Below are positions 16,920-28,612 of a stretch of 64,000 bases of DNA, one piece after another. Position numbers and translations under genes: made by a program. The stretch covers positions 2,876,001 through 2,940,000 of the forward strand of contig NZ_AP022673.1 in assembly GCF_013374115.1 (NCBI RefSeq), in the 5' to 3' direction. The notes under the pieces were generated by a model. That model was not told the DNA's origin. It was given only the letters and a program-made list of their open reading frames with translations, and did not search any database. The DNA comes from Sphingomonas sp. HMP9 (lineage in GTDB: Bacteria; Pseudomonadota; Alphaproteobacteria; Sphingomonadales; Sphingomonadaceae). The first letter of the stretch is position 1. Each line of letters starts with the position of its first letter.

Positions 16920-17969
16920 ATGACCGATCTCAATACCAAGCTGGAAATATTCGACGCGATCGCAAGCCGTCGCAACGAACGTCGCAACTTCCTCCGCTTC
17001 GCCGGCGGTTCCGCGCTCGCAATCGGTGGCGCGACTTTGCTCTCGGCATGCGGCAGCGACGATTCCGATCTCGCACCGACCCCAACGCCGGGACCGGCAC
17101 CGGTTGCCGCACTCAACGACGCCGACGTGCTCAACGTCGCACTGAACCTCGAATATCTCGAAGCGCAGTTCTACGCGTTCGCGGCATTCGGCGTCGGCCT
17201 GAACGCCAACATGCTGACCGGCATCGGCACGCAGGGTGCAGTCACCGGCGGCGCACAGGTGCCGTTCCAGGACAGCGTCGTGCGTGAATATGCGCGCGAA
17301 ATCGCGATCGACGAAGTCGCGCACGTCGCCTTCCTGCGCTCGGCGCTCGGCACCGCCGCCGTCGCCCAGCCTGCGATCGACATCTCGGTCGGCACGGCAG
17401 CGGCGCCCGGCGCCTTCACTTCGGCCGCCCGCGCGGCGGGTGTCATCGGTGCGACGGGGGTGTTCAATCCCTATGCCGACGACAACAGCTTCCTGCTCGG
17501 CGCGTACATCTTCGAGGACGTCGGCGTGTCGGCCTACAAGGGCGCAGCGCCGTTGATCGCCAACAAGACCTATCTCGAGGCGGCCGCCGGCATCCTCGCG
17601 GCAGAGGCGTATCACGCAGGGCTGATCCGCACGATCCTGTACCGCAAGGGTCTGCAGACGCCGAACCCGATGCCGTCGCTCATCACCGCCGCCAACCAGA
17701 TCAGCGACGCACGCGACAGCCTCGACGGCACCGTCACGAACAGCACGACCGGCGTGATCGGCGACGACGATCAGGGCATCACCGGTTCGGATCCGACGAT
17801 CTCGAACATCGTCCCGACCGACGCCAACGGCCTGGCCTACAGCCGGTCGGTCGCGCAGGTGCACAACATCGTCTACCTGACCAACACCGCGAAGATCGGC
17901 GGGGGCTTCTTCCCCAACGGGACGAACAACCGCCTCGATTCGCTGCGGACCAGCGGCGCCAACGCGTGA
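16920..17969 (+). CDS. Ferritin-like (Ferritin_2) lipoprotein, paralogue 2
   Basis: This 349-aa protein lies 51 bp after paralogue 1 and repeats its motif order: [34 protein letters not shown] and AEAYHAGLIRT. The N-terminus has a twin-arginine motif (ERRNFLRFAGG) and a lipobox LLSAC, so unlike its neighbour it should be lipid-anchored after Tat export. A Pro-rich stretch TPTPGPAP then leads into the four-helix domain. The pair looks like a tandem duplication that has split into soluble and anchored forms. Confidence 0.88.
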   Translation: MTDLNTKLEIFDAIASRRNERRNFLRFAGGSALAIGGATLLSACGSDDSDLAPTPTPGPAPVAALNDADVLNVALNLEYLEAQFYAFAAFGVGLNANMLTGIGTQGAVTGGAQVPFQDSVVREYAREIAIDEVAHVAFLRSALGTAAVAQPAIDISVGTAAAPGAFTSAARAAGVIGATGVFNPYADDNSFLLGAYIFEDVGVSAYKGAAPLIANKTYLEAAAGILAAEAYHAGLIRTILYRKGLQTPNPMPSLITAANQISDARDSLDGTVTNSTTGVIGDDDQGITGSDPTISNIVPTDANGLAYSRSVAQVHNIVYLTNTAKIGGGFFPNGTNNRLDSLRTSGANA

Positions 17970-18050
17970 TCGTCATCACGAGCTAAACAGGAAAATCCGG
18001 GTCGCGGCGCACATTCAGAGCGTCGCGGCCTCTCGTTTGGGGAACGAACC

Positions 18051-18929
18051 ATGACACATCTTACGAAGCTCACCATGCTCGCCGGTCTCGCCGCCGCGGG
18101 CATATTTGCCGTTCCGGCCGCCGCGCAGGACATGACCACCGACAGCGACCGCAAGCCCTTCTCGGGCGTCTATATCGGCGCGGCCGGCGGCTATGACGTT
18201 CAGGGCAACGACATCGGCTCGTCGATCCTGTTCGATCGCAACGCCGACGGCAATTTCAGCGACAACGTCAACACCATCACCGGCGCCAACGCCTTCTCGC
18301 CGGGCTTCTGCAACGGCTCGGCCCGCACCGCGGTGCCCGCTTATGGTTGCCGCAACGACGACGACGGCTGGTCGTATTACGGTCGCGCAGGCTTCGACGT
18401 GCAGAGCGGACCGTTCGTGGTCGGCCTGGTCGGTGAATTCGGCAAGTCCGAGATCACCGACAGCGTCGCGGCCTTCTCGACCACGCCTGCCAGCTACACG
18501 ATGGCGCGCAAGCTGAAATGGGAAGGCTCGGTCCGCGCCCGCGCTGGGTTCGCCGCGCGCAACACGCTGTTCTACGCCACCGGCGGCGCTGGTTATGCGA
18601 AGATCGACCGCCTGTTCTTCACGACCAACACCGCCAACGCCTTTGCCAGCAGCGGCAAGCGCGAGAAATGGGGCTACGTCGCAGGCGGCGGCATCGAGCA
18701 GAAGCTGACCAAGAACATCTCGATCGGCATGGAATATACCTATCACCAGTATAAGGACGATGACGCCCGCGTCCTCGTCACTGCCGGCACCACGCTCGCC
18801 GGCAGCCCGGTCCTGCTCGCGAACAACCCGTTCGTCCTCGCCCCCAACACCGCCGGCACTACCTTCCGCCGCAGCGACGAGAACTTCCGCTGGCACTCGC
18901 TTCGCGGCACGGTGGCGTTCCGCTTCTGA
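18051..18929 (+). CDS. Outer membrane beta-barrel protein (OmpA-barrel/porin-like)
   Basis: This 292-aa protein has a signal peptide ending PAAAQD and repeated amphipathic strands starting FSGVYIGAAGGYD and closing with LRGTVAFRF. The sequence TLFYATGGAGYAKIDRLF and IGMEYTYHQYK are typical of eight-stranded barrels of alphaproteobacteria. It is preceded by GGGGAACGAACC and lies 81 bp after the ferritin-like pair. A terminator follows at 19041. Function beyond envelope structure or transport is unknown. Confidence 0.85.
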   Translation: MTHLTKLTMLAGLAAAGIFAVPAAAQDMTTDSDRKPFSGVYIGAAGGYDVQGNDIGSSILFDRNADGNFSDNVNTITGANAFSPGFCNGSARTAVPAYGCRNDDDGWSYYGRAGFDVQSGPFVVGLVGEFGKSEITDSVAAFSTTPASYTMARKLKWEGSVRARAGFAARNTLFYATGGAGYAKIDRLFFTTNTANAFASSGKREKWGYVAGGGIEQKLTKNISIGMEYTYHQYKDDDARVLVTAGTTLAGSPVLLANNPFVLAPNTAGTTFRRSDENFRWHSLRGTVAFRF

Positions 18930-19040
18930 GGCGAAGGGCGGCTTGTGCCGATCGGCGCAAGACTCGCCCAAGCCCGGCCAGCGCAGCAAAGCACGCCACA
19001 AGGCGTAGCTTTGCTACGACTGACGGCGCGGAGTAAGAGC

Positions 19041-19074
19041 AAAGGCCGTTGCCCCAATCCGGGCAGCGGCCTTT
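19041..19074 (+). terminator. Intrinsic terminator after the beta-barrel gene
   Basis: AAAGGCCGTTGCCC and GGGCAGCGGCCTTT form a 14-bp stem with one wobble pair, followed by TCTCGTT. It ends the envelope cluster before the thiC leader. Confidence 0.8.
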
Positions 19075-19107
19075 CTCGTTAAGGGACCCCGCGCTCATAA
19101 AGAAACG

Positions 19108-19213
19108 CCACCCCGGCGAAGGCCGGGGCCCAATTGGGGGACGACGGTAACGACTGGCGGTCCTTCATTATATCCATCTTGCCAATTGGACCCCGGCCTC
19201 CGCCGGGGCGGTG
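19108..19213. repeat. Paired palindromic repeat, family 1 copy C
   Basis: CCACCCCGGCGAAGGCC and GGCCTCCGCCGGGGCGG arms flank about 45 bp of variable DNA. It lies between the terminator at 19041 and the TPP riboswitch. Confidence 0.85.
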
Positions 19214-19283
19214 CGGTGCGCAATATGGGCCGCTCAGCTTTCCCCATTGCACCCCACCCCCATCCGCCTATGCTCGCCCCACC

Positions 19284-21594
<2,311 letters not shown>

Positions 21595-21660
21595 CCGCGT
21601 CTACGCCTAACCCGGCCTGATCTCTCGTTCAGTAAATCCGGTGAAATCAACGCGAAAGCC

Positions 21661-21960
21661 TCACCGCTTCCGAACGAACTCCGCGCGCAGCACCAGCCCC
21701 TTGATACCCTCGTAGCGACAGTCGATTTCCTGCGCATCGCCGGTCAGCCGGATCGACTTGATCAGTGTCCCGCGCTTCAACGTCTGCCCAGCACCCTTCA
21801 CGGTCAGGTCCTTGATCAGCGTCACCTGGTCGCCGTCCGCGAGCACATTGCCGACCGAATCGCGCACCACCACCGCGCCGTCATCCGCCGCCACGGCGGT
21901 CGCATCACCACCGGCGACCCACTCGCCGGTCGCCTCGTCGTACACATAGTCTTCGGTCAT
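21661..21960 (-). CDS. PhnA/YjdM C-terminal domain protein
   Basis: This 99-aa protein contains the SH3-like C-terminal domain of PhnA (YjdM): [33 protein letters not shown] and a closing [10 protein letters not shown]. PhnA normally begins with a zinc ribbon (CPxC...); here the N-terminus [15 protein letters not shown] has no cysteines, so the metal site is missing. The name refers to phosphonate operons, but a role there is not established. The ATG overlaps the ung stop (ATGA), so the two are probably translated together. Confidence 0.85.
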   Translation of the reverse strand: MTEDYVYDEATGEWVAGGDATAVAADDGAVVVRDSVGNVLADGDQVTLIKDLTVKGAGQTLKRGTLIKSIRLTGDAQEIDCRYEGIKGLVLRAEFVRKR

Positions 21961-22652
21961 CGGTCGGTCTCCGGCAGCGCCCAGTCGATCGGCGCGCGCC
22001 CATGGGTTTCGAGAAAGGCGTTGGCCCTGCTGAACGGCCGCGATCCGAAGAACCCGGTCCGTGCCGCCAGCGGCGACGGGTGCGCCGACTGGATCACCAG
22101 ATGCCGCCCACCCTTCGCCACGTCGTCGACGAACGCCGCCTTCTTCTGCGCATACGCCCCCCACAGCAGGAACACGACCGGTTTGTCCTGTGCGTTCACC
22201 GCCGCGATGACGGCATCGGTAAACCGCTCCCATCCGCGCTTGCTGTGCGATGCGGCCTCGCCCATCCGCACGCTCAGCACCGCGTTGAGCAGCAGCACGC
22301 CCTGCGCGGCCCAGTGGTCGAGCATGCCGTGGCGCGCGCGCGGGATGCCGAGGTCCGCCTCCAGCTCCTTGTAGATGTTGACGAGGCTCGGCGGCGTCCG
22401 CACGCCCTCGCGCACCGAGAAGCTCAGACCATGCGCCTGTCCCTCGCCGTGATACGGGTCCTGCCCCAGAATCACGACTCGCACCTGATCGAGCGGCGTC
22501 AGCGCCAGCGCGCGGAACCGGTCGGCGTCATCAGGAAAGATCCGCGCCCCCGTCGCGCGCTCAGCCTCCAGAAACGCATCGAGCGCGCGCATGTACGGCG
22601 CCTCGAACTCGGCATGCAGCATCTGCCAGCTTGGCGGGAGGGCGGATGTCAT
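21957..22652 (-). CDS. ung: Uracil-DNA glycosylase, family 1
   Basis: This protein of about 231 aa removes uracil from DNA. Family-1 motifs are complete: [19 protein letters not shown] (water-activating Asp near residue 65), [10 protein letters not shown] and [18 protein letters not shown]. The start is placed at the second of two adjacent ATGs (22652) because GGAG then sits a few bases upstream; 22655 is equally possible. It is coupled to the PhnA-like gene by a 4-nt overlap. An unrelated family-5 glycosylase is encoded 3.5 kb away. Confidence 0.95.
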   Translation of the reverse strand: MTSALPPSWQMLHAEFEAPYMRALDAFLEAERATGARIFPDDADRFRALALTPLDQVRVVILGQDPYHGEGQAHGLSFSVREGVRTPPSLVNIYKELEADLGIPRARHGMLDHWAAQGVLLLNAVLSVRMGEAASHSKRGWERFTDAVIAAVNAQDKPVVFLLWGAYAQKKAAFVDDVAKGGRHLVIQSAHPSPLAARTGFFGSRPFSRANAFLETHGRAPIDWALPETDR

Positions 22653-22706
22653 CATCTCCGCCGCATGTCGGACAGGGCAGGGGCGTGTCAATCTGCGCTA
22701 CTTCTT

Positions 22707-22826
22707 GTTCCCCCGCGGAGGCGGGGGCCCAGGATCTCGCAGGGCAACGCCCGTAACCCTGGACCCCCGCCTCCGCGGGGGAACGGCGATCGTGTGGCTC
22801 TGGATCCCAGCCTCCGCGGGGAAACG
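22707..22826. repeat. CCCCCGCGGAGGCGGGGG-type repeat cluster
   Basis: Three palindromes of the form CCCCGCGGAGGCGGGG lie in alternating orientation between ung and aguB. A related doublet occurs at 30241-30317 and a degenerate one near 2885. The region also must hold the promoters for the two divergent genes. Confidence 0.75.
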
Positions 22827-22896
22827 GCGATCGTGCGGCGTTCGCTGCGAGGTGAAAGGCTCGCACAACGCGCCCCGGCTTATTATATGCGCCGCC

Positions 22897-23757
<861 letters not shown>

Positions 23758-23764
23758 CGCTCCC

Positions 23765-23846
23765 GCCATTCCAGCGAAAGCTGGAATCCAGATTTACACG
23801 CCGCAGCGGATGCGGCTCTGGATCCTGGGTCGAGCCCAGGATGACG
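23765..23846. repeat. CTGGATCC...-type repeat
   Basis: CATTCCAGCGAAAGCTGGAATCCAG and CTCTGGATCCTGGGTCGAGCCCAGGATGACG form a doublet of imperfect hairpins after aguB. The same family recurs at 33108-33190 after the acyl-CoA dehydrogenase gene. Both copies lie just past stop codons and could protect or end the transcript. Confidence 0.7.
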
Positions 23847-23863
23847 GGTATTGGGGGCGATCG

Positions 23864-24439
23864 TCAGAACAACGCCATCCCTGCCAGCAGCGCGCCGACC
23901 AGCGCGGCCGTGCCCGCCACCCACAGCAACCACCGCCGCCCGGTCAGCGCGGTGATCGAGGCCAGCGCGATCGCCACCTGAATCGCGGTCACCGCCAGCG
24001 CCAGCTTGGTATGCGGCCGAAGCGCCTCGTCCGATTCCGCGTTCGCCATCGCCGATTGCCGGTCGAGCGTCTCCGCCTCCCGCTTCAGCGCCGTCCCGCG
24101 CGCCGTGTACCGCACGATATCCGCGCGGTGCGTCGCCATCCGCGTCGCATCGAACCCGGGCGGGGCGAGATCGACCTCCATCTGCGCGATATGCCGCTTC
24201 AGATCCTCCGCCTGGTAATAGCCCCACGCGTCCGACGCCTGCGCCTTGATCAGCACCGCCTCGTTCTTGTGGAGCAGCGCCTCGTTCTGCGTATGCCCGC
24301 CGAGGAAACTCGTCACCGCCGCCAGCGTCGCCAGGATGGCGGTGAACAACGCGATCCGCTGGTCGAACGCCTCCCCGCCCGCGGCACGCTCTTCCGACAG
24401 TTGCTCATGCAGCCCGCGCACTTCGAAATCATCGTCCAT
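23864..24439 (-). CDS. DUF4337 family membrane protein
   Basis: This 191-aa protein has one hydrophobic helix near residues 28-47 (RIALFTAILATLAAVTSFLGG), a charged helical middle with HKNEAVLIKAQASDAWGYYQAEDLKRH, and two C-terminal membrane helices (ALAVTAIQVAIALASITAL and WLLWVAGTAALVGALLAGMAL). The order and the phrase ASDAWGYYQA are characteristic of DUF4337. Function unknown. It is transcribed away from the MBL-fold gene. Confidence 0.85.
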   Translation of the reverse strand: MDDDFEVRGLHEQLSEERAAGGEAFDQRIALFTAILATLAAVTSFLGGHTQNEALLHKNEAVLIKAQASDAWGYYQAEDLKRHIAQMEVDLAPPGFDATRMATHRADIVRYTARGTALKREAETLDRQSAMANAESDEALRPHTKLALAVTAIQVAIALASITALTGRRWLLWVAGTAALVGALLAGMALF

Positions 24440-24507
24440 GGCGATCGTTCTAGCCTTCCGCGCGTGACTGGACGCTGATGGTCGGGTGACATATTTGTAA
24501 GCGCGCC

Positions 24508-25554
24508 ATGACGTTACGCGACGCTCGCTATCTTTTGCTGCCGCTGGTTGCCCTGCTCGCCGGCTGCGCGACGCCGTCCGTCAAGAGCTTCCCCCAAAGC
24601 GATCACTTCAACGGCACGCGCTTCTTCAACCCGGACGGCGTGCAGGGCAGCACCGGCGAGCAGAAACAGGGCCCGGTCGCGCTGCTGCGCAATCTGGTGA
24701 AGCCGCCTTATCGAAGCTGGCCCGAAGTCCCCGTCACCCCGTCGCGGCCGCCGGCGCATGTCGACGGCCGGACGATGCGCGTCACCTGGATCGGCCATTC
24801 GACCGTGCTGGTGCAGACGCAGGGGCTCAACATCCTGACCGATCCGATGTGGCTCGAACGCTCGTCACCGGTGCAGTTCCTCGGCGTGAAGCGCGTCCGC
24901 GCGCCCGGCGTGCGGCTGGAGGACCTGCCCAAGATCGACATGATCCTACTCAGCCACGATCACCGCGACCATCTCGACATGCACGCGATGCGCCGGCTGT
25001 GGCACCGCGACAAACCGCTGATCGTGACCGGCCTCGGCAACGACCAGATCCTCGCACGGAACGGCGTCCATGCGGAAGCGCGCGACTGGGGCGGGCGGGT
25101 CACGCTTCGTCCCGGCATCGACGTGATCGTCGCGCGCGCACATCACTGGAGCCAATACGACCCCGGCGACCGCGACACGACCTTATGGGCGGGGTTCACC
25201 GTGACGCTGCCCGGCGGCAACCTGTATTTCGCGGGCGACACCGGACCCGGCGACATGCTCTGGGCAACCGAGGCGCGCCGCGCAGGGCCGGTCCGCCTCG
25301 CGATCCTGCCGATCGGCGCATATCATTTCGCAGGCCACGAGACGGACAATCACATCGGGCCGGACCAGGCGGTGACCGCGTTCGAACAGCTCGGCGCGGC
25401 CTATGCGATCGGCGTCCACTGGGGCACGTTCGAACTGACCGCGGAAGGGATCAACGAGCCGCCCGATCACCTCCGCGCGGCGCTGATCCGCGAGCACATC
25501 GCCGCGGACCGCTTTCGGACGCCCGAAGCCGGCGAGGCCTGGGTGATCGAGTAG
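24508..25554 (+). CDS. MBL-fold metal-dependent hydrolase, lipoprotein (NAPE-PLD-like)
   Basis: This 348-aa protein begins with a lipoprotein signal and lipobox LLAGC (Cys near residue 22). The metallo-beta-lactamase motif LLSHDHRDHLDMHAM (HxHxDH) is intact, and later metal ligands lie in ARAHHWSQYD, FAGDTG and GVHWGTFEL. This is the UlaG/NAPE-PLD-like branch, whose members hydrolyse phosphodiester-containing lipids or lactones. It would be anchored in the outer membrane facing the periplasm. Substrate unknown. Confidence 0.9.
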   Translation: MTLRDARYLLLPLVALLAGCATPSVKSFPQSDHFNGTRFFNPDGVQGSTGEQKQGPVALLRNLVKPPYRSWPEVPVTPSRPPAHVDGRTMRVTWIGHSTVLVQTQGLNILTDPMWLERSSPVQFLGVKRVRAPGVRLEDLPKIDMILLSHDHRDHLDMHAMRRLWHRDKPLIVTGLGNDQILARNGVHAEARDWGGRVTLRPGIDVIVARAHHWSQYDPGDRDTTLWAGFTVTLPGGNLYFAGDTGPGDMLWATEARRAGPVRLAILPIGAYHFAGHETDNHIGPDQAVTAFEQLGAAYAIGVHWGTFELTAEGINEPPDHLRAALIREHIAADRFRTPEAGEAWVIE

Positions 25555-25592
25555 AGTCTACAGCACCCATTACCCCCGACTCCACCGTTTCC

Positions 25593-25700
25593 CACCTCCC
25601 CGGCGGAGGCCGGGGTCCAGTTGGTGAACGCTGCTAACTGAACGGTACGCCCCGTTACAGCGACCTTCCCAACTGGACCCCGGCCTCCGCCGGGGAGGTG
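25593..25700. repeat. Paired palindromic repeat, family 1 copy D
   Basis: The arms are CCCCGGCGGAGGCCGGGGTCC and GGACCCCGGCCTCCGCCGGGG, with GTTGG/CCAAC inside them. It lies between the convergent MBL-fold and family-5 glycosylase genes. Confidence 0.85.
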
Positions 25701-25755
25701 TAGAAGTGCCTAGCGTCCGATCACGGTCCAGTACCCGCTCAGCTTGCCCCTCGTC

Positions 25756-26493
25756 TCAAATCGTCTCGCGCAACGCCAGCGCCCGCGCGAAGACCGCGTC
25801 GAACATCTCCGCAGTCAACACGCCGGTATTCACGTTGTAGCGCGAGCAATGGAAGCTATCGATCAGGATGCGGCCATCGGGCATCACATGCTCCGCCCCA
25901 TGCGCAAAGCGCGCCTTGGGCAACCGTCCACCCAGCATCTTCACCGCAGACTGATGCGCAATATGCCCCAGCGCCACGAACACGCGCGCGGTCGGCACCG
26001 CGTCCGCCTGCGTCTCGAGAAACGGCCGGCAGGTCCGGATTTCTTCCGGGGTCGGCTTGTTCTCGGGTGGCAGGCACTTCACCGCGTTGAGGATGATCGC
26101 GCCGTCGAGCGCCAGACCGTCCTCGGCCTTGGCGCCATAGGTGCCGGTCGCGAGCCCGAACCGCCCGAGCGTCTCGTACAGGAACTGCCCCGCATAATCG
26201 CCGGTAAACGCGCGGCCCGTGCGGTTCGCGCCATGCTTGCCGGGCGCGAGGCCGATGATGCCGAGCCACGCCGCCGGATCGCCGAACGCGGGGACGGGGG
26301 CGTTCCACCAGGTCGGGAACTCGGTCCGCAATTGCTCGCGCACCCCGACGAGGCGGGGGCAGAGCGGGCAATCATGCGGCGGCTCGGTCTCGGGCAGCGC
26401 AGATACGGGCGCGAAGACGGTCGTGACGTCGATCTCGTCGGCCGAGCCGATCGCGGCGTCGGGAAGCGCGGAAGCGTAAGGTGTGGAATCCAT
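25756..26493 (-). CDS. Uracil-DNA glycosylase, family 5 (UDGb)
   Basis: This 245-aa protein carries the family-5 motifs GLAPGKHGANRTGRAFTGD and DSFHCSRYNVNTG, plus four cysteines (CPLC near residues 42-45, and two further Cys near 141 and 155) expected to bind a [4Fe-4S] cluster. Family 5 enzymes remove uracil and deaminated purines from double-stranded DNA, complementing Ung. The start at 26493 gives about 40 residues before the cluster motif, which is usual. It faces folK divergently with only 22 bp between them. Confidence 0.92.
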   Translation of the reverse strand: MDSTPYASALPDAAIGSADEIDVTTVFAPVSALPETEPPHDCPLCPRLVGVREQLRTEFPTWWNAPVPAFGDPAAWLGIIGLAPGKHGANRTGRAFTGDYAGQFLYETLGRFGLATGTYGAKAEDGLALDGAIILNAVKCLPPENKPTPEEIRTCRPFLETQADAVPTARVFVALGHIAHQSAVKMLGGRLPKARFAHGAEHVMPDGRILIDSFHCSRYNVNTGVLTAEMFDAVFARALALRETI

Positions 26494-26515
26494 GGGATTG
26501 CGCTAGGCGGACGAA

Positions 26516-27025
26516 ATGTCGCCTGCAACCCCGCTCCCGCCGATCGCACAGGCCGCAACCACCTACGCCATCGCGCTCGGCTCCAACCGACGCGGCCGCC
26601 ACGGGAGCCCCGAGCGCGAGATCGCCGCCGCGCTGAAGGCACTCGGCGACGTCGTCGCACGATCGCCGACCGTCACCAGCGCACCGCTTGGGCCGTCGAA
26701 CCGCCGCTACGCCAACGCCGTCGCGCTGATCGAGACGCCGGAGACTCCGGCGGCGCTGCTCGTCCGCCTCAAACGGATCGAACGCAGCTTCGGTCGCCGC
26801 CCCGGCCGCCGCTGGGGCAGTCGCGTGATCGACCTCGACATCATCCTCTGGTCGGGTGGCGCCTGGTCGTCGCCGGGTCTTACCGTGCCGCACGCCGCCT
26901 TCCGCACCCGCGGCTTCGTGCTCGGCCCCCTTGCCGGCCTCGTCCCGAAATGGCGCGATCCGCTGACGGGCAGAACGATACGGCAATTGGCGCAATCGGT
27001 TGACCGAAAGCGGCCACGCGATTAG
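26516..27025 (+). CDS. folK: 2-amino-4-hydroxy-6-hydroxymethyldihydropteridine pyrophosphokinase
   Basis: This 169-aa enzyme transfers pyrophosphate from ATP to hydroxymethyldihydropterin in folate synthesis. ALGSNRRGRHG near the start, SAPLGPSNRRYANAVALIE, ERSFGRRPGRRWGSRVIDLDII and the late TVPHAAFRTRGFVLGPLAGL are the HPPK landmarks; the DLDI metal-binding aspartates are intact. The next gene is tRNA-Lys, 21 bp past the stop. The downstream enzyme of the pathway, folP, is in this window near 45 kb. Confidence 0.93.
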   Translation: MSPATPLPPIAQAATTYAIALGSNRRGRHGSPEREIAAALKALGDVVARSPTVTSAPLGPSNRRYANAVALIETPETPAALLVRLKRIERSFGRRPGRRWGSRVIDLDIILWSGGAWSSPGLTVPHAAFRTRGFVLGPLAGLVPKWRDPLTGRTIRQLAQSVDRKRPRD

Positions 27026-27046
27026 GTGCGCGGTCCACGATGGCGG

Positions 27047-27122
27047 GGGTCCGTAGCTCAGTTGGTAGAGCAAGCGACTTTTAATCGAGAGGTCCCGGGT
27101 TCGAGCCCCGGCGGACCCACCA
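27047..27122 (+). tRNA. tRNA-Lys (TTT)
   Basis: This is a 76-nt cloverleaf with encoded CCA. The acceptor GGGTCCG pairs with CGGACCC; the D-arm is GCTC/GAGC; the anticodon loop CTTTTAA reads TTT; the T-arm is CCGGG-TTCGAGC-CCCGG. The anticodon stem is AGCGA against TCGAG, so its two outer positions are A-G and G-A rather than Watson-Crick pairs. The rest is canonical. Confidence 0.92.
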
Positions 27123-27799
27123 TCGATTCCTCGGGCGATGCGCCGAGCAGGTCGCGGCATGTCCCGGCGATTCTTGCCGGCGCATCGGTTGCCGCCGTCG
27201 GCATTATCCTGATCCTCCTCGTCGGTCTCGCCGTCGATCACTGGCCGTTCGCGTTCGACCGCGCGATCATCCTCGGCTTGCGCGCGTGGCATGGCCCGTC
27301 CTGGCTGCCCAACGTCGCGATCGACGTCACCGCGCTCGGCGGCGGCATCGTGCTGACGCTCGTCGTGGTCGTCGTCACCGGGTTGCTGATCGTCCAGCGA
27401 CTCTGGCTGACTGCGCTGGCGACGCTGGCGGCGAGCATCACCGGCGGGCTGATCGTCGATTTCGTCAAGGCGCAGGTCAACCGCCCGCGTCCCGACATCG
27501 TCGAACACCTCGTCACCGTGTCGAACATGAGCTTCCCCAGCGGGCATTCCGCCAACAGCGCGATCGTCTATCTCACGCTTGCTGGCCTGGCGTCGCAGGT
27601 CACGGAGAACCGCGCGACCAGACGGTATCTGCTCGTCGTCGCGATCCTGCTGGTCGGCGCGATCGGGTGCAGCCGCGTGTATCTCGGCGTGCACTGGCCG
27701 AGCGACGTGCTGGCCGGGTGGAGCTTCGGCACGCTGTGGGCGCTCGCCTGGTGGCTGGCGACCGCGCGCGTACGCGCCTCAATCGGCGGCGAGCGCTAG
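27122..27799 (+). CDS. PAP2 family phosphatase, start codon unclear
   Basis: This is a membrane phosphatase with the three PAP2 motifs: KAQVNRPRPD, SFPSGHSANS and SRVYLGVHWPSDVLAGW. Around six hydrophobic helices are visible, starting immediately with ILAGASVAAVGIILILLVGLAV. Such enzymes dephosphorylate undecaprenyl pyrophosphate, phosphatidate or similar lipids at the periplasmic face. The frame runs out of the tRNA-Lys gene: no ATG, GTG or TTG lies in phase between the tRNA 3' end and the first helix. Candidate starts are TTG or GTG codons in or before the tRNA, or a rare ATC/ATT. The coordinate given is only the end of the tRNA. Confidence 0.85.
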   Translation: MDSSGDAPSRSRHVPAILAGASVAAVGIILILLVGLAVDHWPFAFDRAIILGLRAWHGPSWLPNVAIDVTALGGGIVLTLVVVVVTGLLIVQRLWLTALATLAASITGGLIVDFVKAQVNRPRPDIVEHLVTVSNMSFPSGHSANSAIVYLTLAGLASQVTENRATRRYLLVVAILLVGAIGCSRVYLGVHWPSDVLAGWSFGTLWALAWWLATARVRASIGGER

Positions 27800-28612
27800 C
27801 AGCGCCTTCGCCGCCTTCAGATGCGGCGCGTCGACCATCTTGCCCTCCATCTGCAGCGCGCCCGCGCCCGGATTGGCGGCGAACAGGTCGACGATCGCCT
27901 GAGCGTTGGCGCGTTCTTCGGCCGACGGCGTGAACGCGGCGTTGATCACCGCGACCTGGCTCGGGTGGATCGCCATCATGCCCGTGAAGCCGTCGCGCCG
28001 CCCCCGCGCGGCATAGGCGGCAAGCCCGTCGAGATCGCGGAAATCGGGATAGACCGTCTCGATCGCCGCCACCCCCGCGGCATGCGCGCCGAACAGCGTC
28101 AGCGACCGCGCGAGCTGATACGGCGCGGTGTACGATCCGTCCGCCTCGCGCGAGGTGGCCGCTCCGATCGCGGCGGGCAGATCCTCCGCGCCCCAGGTCA
28201 GCCCGACGAGCCGGTTCGTGACACCGCCATAGCTGCCGAGCGTGAAGATCGCCGCGGGCGTTTCGGTGGCGATCGGCAGGATCAGGGTGTCGCCGCTCAG
28301 CTTGGCGTCGAGCGCGGTGAGGCTGGCCGCGCCTTCCGCCTTGGGCAGCACGATGCCATCCGGCTTGCCCGCCAGCACCGCCGCAAGGTCGTCGTCCGCC
28401 AACCCCGAATCGAGCGGATTGATCCGCACGAACAGCGGCACCGTCCGCGGCTGGGCGAGGGCCGCGGCGACATGCGCGCGCGCCGCGGCCTTGCCCGCAG
28501 GTGCAACCGAATCCTCCAGATCGAGGATCAGCGCGTCCGCCCCCAGCCCGAGCGCCTTGACCATCCGCTCGGGCCGGTCGCCCGGCACGAACAGGAGCGA
28601 GCGGAGTCTCAC
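27779..28612 (-). CDS. HpcH/HpaI aldolase / CitE-like CoA ester lyase
   Basis: This is a 277-aa TIM-barrel lyase. It begins [21 protein letters not shown] with the GTG at 28612, then DALILDLEDSVAP, LFVRINPLDSG, GIVLPKAEG and LPIATETPAAIFTL, which are CitE/malyl-CoA lyase landmarks including the Mg-binding Glu and Asp. FTGMMAIHPSQVAVINAAF closes the barrel. The GTG overlaps the galE stop (GTGA), and GGAG sits 10 nt upstream, so it is co-translated with galE although the two share no pathway. Substrate probably a C4-C5 acyl-CoA; not determinable. Confidence 0.88.
   Translation of the reverse strand: MRLRSLLFVPGDRPERMVKALGLGADALILDLEDSVAPAGKAAARAHVAAALAQPRTVPLFVRINPLDSGLADDDLAAVLAGKPDGIVLPKAEGAASLTALDAKLSGDTLILPIATETPAAIFTLGSYGGVTNRLVGLTWGAEDLPAAIGAATSREADGSYTAPYQLARSLTLFGAHAAGVAAIETVYPDFRDLDGLAAYAARGRRDGFTGMMAIHPSQVAVINAAFTPSAEERANAQAIVDLFAANPGAGALQMEGKMVDAPHLKAAKALLALAAD

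Noticed and set aside
27026..27121. Protein-like start 'SVAQLVEQ...REVPGSSPG' before PAP2
   Set aside because: This is the well-known false translation of a tRNA gene; the tRNA-Lys cloverleaf explains the DNA.
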